A DNA stretch of 64,000 nt from NCBI RefSeq assembly GCF_949628265.1, contig NC_088789.1:29443883-29507882 (forward strand), written 5' to 3'. This document shows positions 46,597 through 55,371 of this stretch, piece by piece. The position numbers were made by a program, and so were the translations under genes. This stretch comes from Cloeon dipterum. Lineage: Eukaryota > Arthropoda > Insecta > Ephemeroptera > Baetidae. The notes beneath the pieces were generated by a model. The model ran no database searches. It had not been told where the DNA came from and worked only from the letters and a program-made list of their open reading frames with translations. How positions within the stretch are numbered: the stretch's first letter is position 1; each line of letters opens with the position of its first letter.

Positions 46597-48412
46597 TGCA
46601 GCTATTCCTGTTGAACTTCACTTAATTTAGTAACGGTGCACACAATATGAAATAAACTTCAATAAAAAGAAAAGTTATTTACATTTGGTGAATAACTAAA
46701 TAAAATCAGGAAAAAGAGAAAAATACACACGCAGTTAATTTTATGAAATTGAAATTATTGAATGTCATATATTCCAGACAGCGGCTGTTTTGGCCCCTCT
46801 GCTGGGCCCGTTAAAAATAATATTCATGCCAGTAGTCTTAGCTGAACAGAATTCTACCTAGCAACTACTGAGCAAAATCGGAAATAAAAAAGTGATAAGA
46901 TTATCACGATTTCCGAAATTTGACTCTTTTTACAAATATTCACACTGTGCAGTCAAGTGCTAAATATTTAATTTTTCTTCTTAGAATTTCTCAAGCTATC
47001 CGTGCTAAGTAAAGCCGCGAGATAAGCTTAAAAGGCTTATCGACAATTTAAAAATATCGCCAGAGATAATTTTCCTTTTGCAGAAAGACGCTCGGAATCA
47101 CCCTTCTTGAATTTACGTATTATAAGATTATAAGAAGAGTGCTTTTAAATAGCTTTCATTATAAGGGATGGCATCTTGAGCTTGCATTTTTACCCCAAAT
47201 GCCGAAGTGGTACAGTAACAAAAGATATGTTTCTTCTAAAGAAAATTCAAGTATTTACCTGATGAGAATTCTGGATTACAAAAGTAAATGGAATTTCTAT
47301 TTGTTCCCTCTCAAAATTCTTCTGTAAGCATTCCGTGCAGAGCTAAAATATTCAAAAATTAAATAAAATAGCGTAATAATATAAATCAAAGATATAAGTA
47401 CGAAAGTGAACCATTTTAAAAAGGTGGAATAAAAGCCCTGAATTCGTACTTTTTGATTTGAGGAAAAGCTTTTGGGTTAGGCTGAATCTGATGACCGCGA
47501 GTGTTGTGTTTCTCAGCTCAAAAAACAGCACAGCTGGCTCAGGGCTCAGGAAACTACCCACCTGATGCGGCGTTGCCTAGTTTGAAAGGTTTTTAGGTTT
47601 CGTGCGACGGCTGAATTTTGACAGATTTTTAATTGAAATAAAACGAGAAATTTTGCAAATAATGTTTGTTGCCTGTGATTCTCCACTCACCATTCTCGGT
47701 GTCAAGGATGTGGTCACAGACCTGAGCCTGCAGGGTGTTGTTGTCGAAGAGGTGACGGTGATCTTGCCCTCGAGCGAGCAGGCGTAGTCGTTTGGCGGCG
47801 GCAGGAAATCGTACACTGGGCAACGCAGGAGATGAGCTTCACCCCGGTGACCTAGGTCTTCTTCATTACCAACTTGCCCTAGAACTCAGGCGCAGGTGTA
47901 TATACTCGTTAGCGCTGCAGGACAAAAAATAACTCATTTTAATTTATGCCATGAGTGTTTTCAATTCATGACTGATTTCATTTTCCCATAGGTAATTTTA
48001 ATGAGCATTATTCCACGAATAAGTGGCTTGCACAAATTGACCCCTTCAGTTGGAGGGGCGATCGCAGGTCGCGCAACCTGAGGAAGGTCAGGAAAAGGCA
48101 AAGTTCATAAATCGTCTCAAAGAATCGCCTAATGGTCTATAAATTACAAAATAGCATTAAAATGCAGCCTAACTTAAAACTGTTTTTAGGTTGGGTTCAC
48201 ACAAAAAATTGGGTAAGTAAAATATTAACTAGTTTTAGATGCCCAGCGGTAATTTATTTGATTAAAAGTAACTAACTTCTATATTTGTGTGACCGATGGA
48301 CAATTATAAGGTTTTTTGATATGCAATTTTCCAATACTCTGGTATCTATACAAATGCCCGCTCTACGTGCTGGCTGAAGCGCAAAGGAAATTTCTGATGG
48401 AAATCACAAGTT
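46597..48412 (-). other. ANK3 leader region, fragment copy 3 and ANK4 3' flank
   Basis: Leader exon 1 at about 47585-47440; the second leader exon remnant near 47337-47255 (GCATTCCGTGCAGAGC). The unrecognised GC-rich fragment lies at 47600-47830. From 47940 to 48412 is the standard duplicated 3' flank of an ankyrin unit. Confidence 0.55.
47600..47830 (-). pseudogene. Unrecognised GC-rich exon fragment, copy 3
   Basis: Carries the same donor-like GTGAGT (near 47689) and the same downstream sequence as copy 1 (AAATTTTGCAAATAATGTTTG inverted neighbourhood, CTGCAGGGTGTTG), with a small rearrangement at GGCGGCGGCAGGAAATCG. The same frame switch is present, supporting a single ancestral pseudo-exon copied along with ankyrin units. 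Confidence 0.5.
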
Positions 48413-49852
48413 TTAATTGGGTTTTTTCTGAAGTCCAAGATAACTGAAAAAGTCCACAATTTCTAAAGCACCCTGGTCAACGAGCCAGTCGCAAAAGTTC
48501 AAATCAGCTGTTTCTGCTGCATAATGAAGCACGTTTAGCTGATTGCGAAATTGCTTGATCAATTCACCATCTTTTGCATGTATGATTTTGGCAATGTCCA
48601 AGTTGTTGTGACTGGCGCAGAAGAAAAGGTAATTCTGTCCATCGCGCGTTGTCTTTTTCAAATTTGCTCCGCGTGTTAGCAGTTCCTTAGCAGCAGCATG
48701 ATTTCCAGATTGGATTGCAAAATGCAGCGGGGTGTTCTGTTGATAATTTCGATCGATATTTGCACCACAGTCAACCAGGAAACGAATGATGTCTGGTCCG
48801 TGATTTTGATTCCTTGCTGCACAGTGGATGAGAGGAACCTCATTTTTGTTCAATGGTGCAAATGGATTGCCACTCTTTATTAGAATTGAATTGAGCCACT
48901 TGAATATTTCCAAGTCGGCGAATTGAGCCGCGATTTGAATGGCAACTTTCCCTTTCTGACTTTTCTCCTTGATTAGCTGGCCATCATGTTCGTGAACGAA
49001 TTGGACACTCCTCAGTTTATTCTTCTTGATGCAGTAGTGCAGAAGGTTGTCCTCGCCATGCTTCACCTTTAAATTCGCTCCACTCCGCACCAAATCTTCA
49101 GCAATGTCGGTTTTCTCTGCTTTAAGGGCGAAATGTAGAGGAGTTTCTCCCGATCTACTCTTGGCATTCACGTCGAAGCGCTCATCTCCTATTAGCCAAG
49201 TGTACATATCCTTGCCTGCGTACTCCACCGCTAGATGTAGAACCGTCCTGCCTTCAGGGTCGAGGTCTTTGATCAGATCCTTTTTCCAGCACTCATGCAA
49301 TTTTTTTGCGAGTTCCAGTCTATTCTGCTCCACAAGCAAATGCATCAAATTCATCAAATTCATCTCGTAACTGCGGAACCAAAGCAATAGTTCCGCTATG
49401 TTGAGGTTTTTCACCATGATTGCATAGTGAATCGCTTCATCTCCGTTCAAGTCTTTATTATCCACGCCTTTCGAGTGTGGTGCCAAATACAAGATTATAT
49501 AGAATCCCTTTTCCTTGTTCAAAGCAGCTGCGTGGAGAAACGTGCATCCGAAAGCAGACGTCTCTATAGTACGAGTATCTTTTTTAATTGAGGTCTCTTG
49601 GACACTTGACGTCTCTTCGAAACTTTTGCTGTCCTTCAAAATATCGAAGCATTCTTGCCAGTCAGAGTTCAAAGCCGCGAGAATTAACCTTGAGGCACCG
49701 GCAGAAACGTTTTCGACCAGTTTTTCTCTAACGGCCATTACTTCCTTGTCTTCCGGTTGATCTTCCTTGTCTTCCGGTTGATCTTCCGTGTCTTCCGGTT
49801 GATCTTCCATGTCTTCCGGTTGATCTTCCATGTCTTCCGGTTGATCTTCCAT
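48413..49852 (-). CDS. Ankyrin-repeat protein ANK4
   Basis: 479 residues. Five EDQPED heptapeptide units (versus three in ANK2), KLVENVSAGASRLILAALNS, then about nine ankyrin repeats (DGDEAIHYAIM-type, EGRTVLHLAVEYA, GETPLHFALKA, GEDNLLHYCIKK, GKVAIQIAAQ, VPLIHCAARN, NTPLHFAIQS, GQNYLFFCAS, LNVLHYAAET). Near the end an in-frame deletion of the last repeat's start leads to LEIVDFFSYLGLQKKPN. The N-terminal half and upstream DNA are nearly identical to ANK2. Its first intron has received a 1.26-kb hAT-like element (50476-51733) absent from ANK2. Leader exon 1 about 51935-51778. Predicted cytosolic protein-binding protein, partner unknown. Confidence 0.86.
   Translation of the reverse strand: MEDQPEDMEDQPEDMEDQPEDTEDQPEDKEDQPEDKEVMAVREKLVENVSAGASRLILAALNSDWQECFDILKDSKSFEETSSVQETSIKKDTRTIETSAFGCTFLHAAALNKEKGFYIILYLAPHSKGVDNKDLNGDEAIHYAIMVKNLNIAELLLWFRSYEMNLMNLMHLLVEQNRLELAKKLHECWKKDLIKDLDPEGRTVLHLAVEYAGKDMYTWLIGDERFDVNAKSRSGETPLHFALKAEKTDIAEDLVRSGANLKVKHGEDNLLHYCIKKNKLRSVQFVHEHDGQLIKEKSQKGKVAIQIAAQFADLEIFKWLNSILIKSGNPFAPLNKNEVPLIHCAARNQNHGPDIIRFLVDCGANIDRNYQQNTPLHFAIQSGNHAAAKELLTRGANLKKTTRDGQNYLFFCASHNNLDIAKIIHAKDGELIKQFRNQLNVLHYAAETADLNFCDWLVDQGALEIVDFFSYLGLQKKPN
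49745..49852 (-). repeat. Coding 21-bp minisatellite, 5 units
   Basis: Five tandem 21-bp units encoding EDQPED(M/T/K) at the ANK4 N-terminus. Copy number differs from the ANK2 locus (three), so the array has expanded or contracted since the duplication without breaking the frame. Confidence 0.85.
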
Positions 49853-50756
49853 TCTTATAAGATCACTGCAAATAATATGAAAAAAACTCCAATAAAGAGA
49901 AAAGTTCCTTACATTTGGTGAAAATTAAAAGCAGGAAAAGGAGAAAAATCAGCAGCTTGAGTCTTAGGTGCACAGAATGATAACTAGCTGATACTGAGCA
50001 AAACCACACACTGTATGCAGGCGAGCGAGTACTACTAAAATTTTCCTTTTGGATTACTCAATAGCTCTTCGTGCTATGTAATTAAGCGATGAGCTTAATA
50101 AGCTTATCAACAATTTAAAAATATTGCCAGTGTATTTTCCTTTTTGGTCGGGTCAACAGTTAAAGAAAGGCGCATGGAGTTCGCCTTTCTGGAATTTTCG
50201 TATTTAGAGACAAAAAGTTTAAAATTGCTATCATTATAAAGGATGGCATTTCGAACTTTCATGTTTCGGCCCCACATGCCAAATCGAGAAAATAACTCAA
50301 ATTTATCTTGATAACAAATTTCAAGTATTTACCTGCAGAGAATTCTGGATGGAATTTCTATCTGTTCCCTCTCAAGATTCCTCTGTAAGCTATCTGTGCA
50401 GAGCTAAAATATTCAAAAACAAAAAAGCCTATAATTATTTAAGTATTAAAAGTTCGAAAGTAGATAATACATAATTAGGGTTGGGAAACTTAGACGATCG
50501 AATATTTTTTACTGTGCTCTATTTCTTTCCAAAAACATGAAATCTTCACGAATCATGAAAAATGATGACGATTGACACCCACTTAAAATCGTCTACAACC
50601 GTCTAAATTGCCAAAAATCGTCTAAACCCGCCTGAAACAGTCTAAAACCGTCTAAAATCCCCCAAAATAGGCCGTTTGCTGGGGGAAATTCTCATTTTAT
50701 ATAATATAACAGAATGCAACGTTGATATGCCGCGATTATCTAGGCTCCCAGAGCCA

Positions 50757-51408
50757 TCTCTGCACGGGTGGAACTTTTTCACCCGCACCCAGCCACGGAA
50801 TTCTAAATTTTAACCCGCACCCGCGGTGACGTGTGTTCCAACAACCCGCAACCGTATTACCGAAACTCCGAATCTTCATATTATAAATTTTGCTATTCAC
50901 CAGTTGCAGTAAGCCCTTAGTGTTGGAAGCCGCCACCAGATGTCGCCACCGTATACTTTCGTAATAAATTTAATTTTAAGAAACTTCCACTGCGATTTCA
51001 GACTCAATCCTGCATTCTTCACTTAATTTTTTTTCTTTTGACGTGCTAAAAACCAAAATTAGTCCAGCTATTCGCCGTAGAAGCGTCGGAAAATATTTTA
51101 AATTTATAAAATAGTTTTTCACGATCCTACACCGATTAGCTTAACCGATATTGGTTTTCAGCACGTTAAAGAAAAAATGTTAAATGAAGAATGCACAGTG
51201 ATAGGATTAAGTCTGCAAGTGCCTTAAAATTGAAAGTATATGGTGCCGCCATCTGTTGGCGGCTTCACAAAATATTTCATGGTTTTTAGTGCATAAACTC
51301 GCAACCGCACCGCACCCACCAGAAACGATAAAAAATGAAACCAACCCGCCACGCGGTGCAATTAACCGCGGGTGTAAACCCGCACTCTTACACCCGTGCA
51401 GTGCTCTA
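50757..51408. mobile_element. Element nested in the hAT-like transposon
   Basis: CTGCACGGGTG (50759-50769) and its inverse CACCCGTGCAG (51391-51401) bound an inner segment rich in CCCGCACCC / GCGGGTG motifs at both ends, clearly inverted with respect to each other over roughly 80-100 bp. This looks like a second non-autonomous DNA element inserted in the first. I could not confirm a target duplication. Confidence 0.6.
50902..51305. mobile_element. Foldback element, second copy, innermost of the nest
   Basis: Arms matching the 9880-10307 element: left AAGCCCTTAGTG, GATTTCAGACTCAATCC, CTAAAAACCAAAATTAGTCC; right arm the inverse, ending GCCGCCATCTGTTGGCGGC. More diverged arms than in the first copy. 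It lies inside the CTGCACGGGTG-bounded element. Confidence 0.75.
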
Positions 51409-51741
51409 TTAGATATGTCGTCGGTGGTGTCATTTGTGTGACAAAAATAGTAAAAATTCATTGATGTATAAGTACATTTTCCTGCTTTTTCCAAGAAACT
51501 TTGGTAATATTTAAGTGAATTATTTGGCCTATAATTTGAATAATAGAAAGAAAAGCTGAAAAAATATTGAAAATGCATGAAATTGGCACCAGAAATTAGA
51601 CTACTCAAAACAGTCTAAAACCGTCTAAATCACCAAAAACCGTCTAAAAAACAGTCTTTTTGAGGGCAAAAAGCGTCTAAAAATAGTCGACTATTTTGTA
51701 CAAAAAAAAAACAGTCTAAGTTTCCCAACCCTATACATAAT

Positions 51742-52969
51742 TTAAAGTGGTGAAACACAAGTCTCTTGAATTCATACCTTCTGATTTGACGAAAAGCTCT
51801 TCGGCTGGAATGAATCTGAAATGTGGCCACGAGTGACGCTTTTCTCAGCTCAAATAACAACACAGCTGGCTCAGGGCTCAGGCTCAGGCTCAGGAGAGGA
51901 GACTTTCCACCTGATGCGGCGTTGCCTAGTTTGAAAGGTTTCGTTTAAGTCTCCCACCTTTACACTAATTCGTACGAATATCATTTATTAAAAAAGAAAT
52001 AATTATTTGTTTTCAGACGCTACCAATTTATAGCGCAAAAAATAATAGGATTAAACACGAAAATCCGGAATGTGTATTTTTATCTTTATTTGTTATTGAA
52101 ACCCCTTACATAGGGTCTCAACAGTTGCGCGCTTTTGAAAAACAGCTGATGGCAATGGTTGGCAGGGTGCGTTGCAATTATTATGTAAGTTCTGCAAGCC
52201 CAGACAACATATTCATGTTGCGCGCATTGCATACTTGTCATTTCTGCAGGCGAATTAAATTCCAATGCCTGTCTTCAAAAGTTTTAGTTTAATATCACTA
52301 CAAAATGTTTTGCCAACGGCGTCTAAAAATTGATGGAAATTTCACGGGAAAGGATAACCTATGCAGGCTATTTTAGCAATTAGAATGAAGGTACAAGTAT
52401 GTTTTTGATAATTACTGAGTGGTTTAAATTGAATGACATACCAATTCACACAATCTATTTTTGTTTTATTTTATTTTTTTTGATGACTCTGTTCGCCGTT
52501 TCTTGCAATACTTTGATTTTATGTACCACATGTATTGCTAGGAAGTTTAGACGGGTATTTTCTGGAAAAAGCGCAAGAAGAATTTCATTTAGCCTTCATG
52601 AAGAGTTTATTGGAGCCAAGTCGCTGCCTTTGTTGTATGCGCGTGATGGAGAAAATATTAATAACACAGAAAACAGTCCACAAAAACTGATAATTGGCAA
52701 GAGCTTCTAGACGGGTTAAGGCAGGTCGCATCGCTGCACTCTAGGCTAATTCGAAATGTTATTTAATAGCCTTATCTGTTCGATGAATTCGTTTGTTTCA
52801 GGCCTGTCGATCGCGCCACCAACCAAACTAATTAAATTCTTGTTTGCAGGGCTAATAAATATATTATTATGACTATTTTGAGTATAGCGTCCGGTTGGAC
52901 AGGCCTAGAGGTTGAATGCTTCTCCCCACAGGATGGCTACCAGGCTTCTCGATGAAGGTGTGTGTGTGT
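51742..52969. other. ANK4 leader exon and duplicated flank
   Basis: Leader exon 1 at about 51935-51778, with an expanded GGCTCA hexamer run (CTCAGGCTCAGGCTCAGG). 51960-52300 duplicates 35960-36290 and 43650-44000. 52430-52960 duplicates 44130-44660. The block ends in a (GT)n run at about 52960-52974 that abuts the truncated ANK5. Confidence 0.6.
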
Positions 52970-53530
52970 GTGTTGTATTTGGCGCAGAAGAAAAGGTAAT
53001 TCTTTCCGCCGAATGTTGTCTTTTTTAAATTGACGCCGAGTCTTTTAGCAGTTCCTCAGCAGCAGTATTATTTCCAGAACGGATGGCTACATGCAGCGGA
53101 GTGAGCTGCTTATACTGTGGATCGATATTTGCACCACGTTGAACCAGGAAACGAATGATATCTGGTCCGAGATCTTGATTCTTTACTGCACAGTGGATGA
53201 GACACAGTGGATGACATATTTTCTCAATATTGCCAATGGTTTGCCACACTTTTTGAGAATTTAATTGAGCCACTCGAATATTTCCAAGTCCGCGAACTGA
53301 GCCGCGATTTGAATGGCAACTTTCCCATCCTGACCTTTCTCCTTGATTAGCTCGCCATCATGTTCGTGAACAAATTGGACACTCCTCAGTTTATTCTTCT
53401 TGATGCAGTAGTGCAGAAGGTTGTCCTCGCCAAGCTTCGCCTTTAAATCCGCTCCACTCCGCACCAAATCTTCAGCAATGTCGGTTTTTTCAGCTTTAAT
53501 GGCAAAATGTAGAGGAGTTTCTCCCTCCAT
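52970..53530 (-). pseudogene. Broken ankyrin copy ANK5
   Basis: Starts like ANK3 (MEGETPLHFAIKAEKTDI, GEDNLLHYCIKK, GKVAIQIAAQ) but a stop follows IFEWLN near 53261. The next part (CLIHCAVKNQDLG, QLTPLHVAIRSGN) is only open in another frame. The gene is cut off at about 52975, within the repeat corresponding to NYLSFCAK, by a (GT)n run and the duplicated flank. The C-terminal three repeats are missing. A host pseudogene sister to ANK3. Its leader exon is at about 54490-54330. Confidence 0.8.
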
Positions 53531-54725
53531 TGCAGCTATTCCTGTTGATCTTTACTTAATTTAGTAACGGTGCACACAATATGAAATAAACTTCAATAAA
53601 AAGAAAAGTTATTTACATTTGGAGAATAACTAAAAAAAACGGGAAAAAGAGAAAAATACACACGCAGTTAATTTTATGAAATTTAAATTATTGAATGACA
53701 TATATATTCCAGACAGCAGCTGTTTTGGCTCCTCTGCTGGGCCCGTCAAAAACAATATTCGTGCCAGTTGTCTTGGCTGATCAGAATTCTACCTAGCAAC
53801 TACTGAGCAAAATCGGAAATAAAAAAGTGATTAGATTAACACGATTTACGAAATTTTGCGCTTGACTGTGCAGTCAAGCGCGTAATATTTAATTTTTCTT
53901 CTGAGAATTTCTCAAGCTATCCGTGCTAAGTAAAGGCTTATCGACAATTTAAAAATATTGCCAGAGATAATTTTTCTTTTGCAGACAGACGCTCGGAATC
54001 ACCCTTCTTGAATTTTCGTATTATAAGAAGAGTGCTTTTAAATAGCTTTCATTATAAGGGATGGCATCTTGAGCTTGCATTTTTCGGCCCCAAATGCCGA
54101 AGTGGTACAGTAACAAAAGATCTGTTTCTTCTAAAGAAAATTCAAGTATTTACCTGATGAGAATTCTGGATGACAAAAGTAAATGGAATTTCTATTTGTT
54201 CCCTCTCAAAATTCCTCTTATAGCTATCCGTGCAAAGCTAAAATATTTAAATATTAAATGAAATAGCGTATTAAGATAATCATAGATATAACTAGAAAAA
54301 TAAACAATTTTAAAGTAGTTGAATTTATAGCCTTGAAATCACACCTTGTGTTTTGAGGAAAAGCTTTTGCGTTCGGATGAATCTAAAATGTGGCCGCGAG
54401 TGTTGCGTTTCTCAGCTCAAATAACAACACAGCTGGCTCAGGCTCAGGAGTGGAGACTTTCCACCTGGTGCGGCGTTGCCTAGTTTGAAAGGTTTTAAGG
54501 TTTCCTCCACCTTTTCACTAATTCGTTCTAATATCGTTCATTCAATAAGGAAAAATTCAAGGCCGTAACACACTTTTTGCTTTTAGACATTACCAAATTA
54601 ATATCTTAAAATAGGTAACCGCCAAAAATCCGGCATGTTGTTTTGCTAATTTTTTATTACATCGCAATAGGACGCGAAATCCAGACTTCGGGTTAAATCA
54701 GCATCCATAGAGAGGAGAGACTGAG
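53531..54725 (-). other. Leader region of ANK5
   Basis: Duplicate of 46600-47585, including second leader exon remnant near 54235-54150 and leader exon 1 near 54490-54330. No other feature. Confidence 0.55.
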
Positions 54726-55010
54726 ATGCTGGTCTTTGGTCACGAGTTACGAGTGGAACAGCAGAAATCGGAGGCTGGGGAGACTCTGCCGAGTTGCTGC
54801 AATTCGTGCGCGTTGAAGCAGAGCGGCTCGTGCACCACCAGTACTCGCAATTGCTTCAACTTTCCGAATTCCTCCCACAGAGCTCTGTCCATGCTGCACT
54901 CGACATCCTTCAATTCCTCCGTGTTGTTCAGCAGCACCAGTTTCTCGATTTTTGGAGCATCTTTGGCAATGTCGATGACCAATTGATATATTTTTTAGAA
55001 TTTCGGTTCA
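54726..55010 (-). pseudogene. Orphan leucine-rich-repeat-like exon fragment
   Basis: The minus strand reads LVIDIAKDAPKIEKLVLLNN, ALWEEFGKLKQLRVLVV and CFNAHELQQLG with GC-ending codons, the look of two degenerate leucine-rich repeats as in F-box/LRR or ribonuclease-inhibitor-like proteins. Upstream the frame meets a stop near 55000; downstream it runs into SPASDFCCSTRNS and stops. No neighbouring exons with matching style are visible, so it is probably a relic or an isolated exon of a gene whose other parts are gone. Confidence 0.5.
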
Positions 55011-55371
55011 CAAAATTGGTAGTGAGGTAATTTTTATATGGTTGAAGCGCTCCATTTTTTAATTAACAACGTTTAAACGTTACTTCTTTCTATACGTATT
55101 TTACGGCTTCGTTCACTGGAATGATATGCGACCCGCACGATCGATCTGATCAGCGGTACAGCGGCTATCGGTCTTATCGTGCATTTTAATTGAGTACATA
55201 AAAACTCATTTAATTGCGTTTGTTTGGAGGCTTTGAAGTTTGAGATAAAAGCTCACGTACACACTAGAACAATTTATTTTAATTAGAAATATTATAAATT
55301 GAATGGGAAAATTAAACAGTGGCTAAACTAAAAGCTTCAAAACTGTTTTCATGCCCTAAATGGTGTTTGTT

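Larger units (their letters stand above)
50476..51733. mobile_element. Non-autonomous hAT-like DNA transposon
   Basis: Terminal inverted repeats TAGGGTTGGGAAACTTAGAC (50476-50495 and inverted at 51714-51733) are flanked by an 8-bp direct duplication TACATAAT (50468-50475 and 51734-51741). The 8-bp duplication and TAGGGTTGG-type ends are typical of the hAT superfamily. Many subterminal CGTCTAAA / GTCTAAAA motifs (50585-50662 and 51600-51680) echo the inner part of the terminal repeat, as transposase-binding sites do. No transposase frame. The related ANK2 locus lacks it (near 43430), so it inserted after that duplication. Other repeats sit nested inside. Confidence 0.85.
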
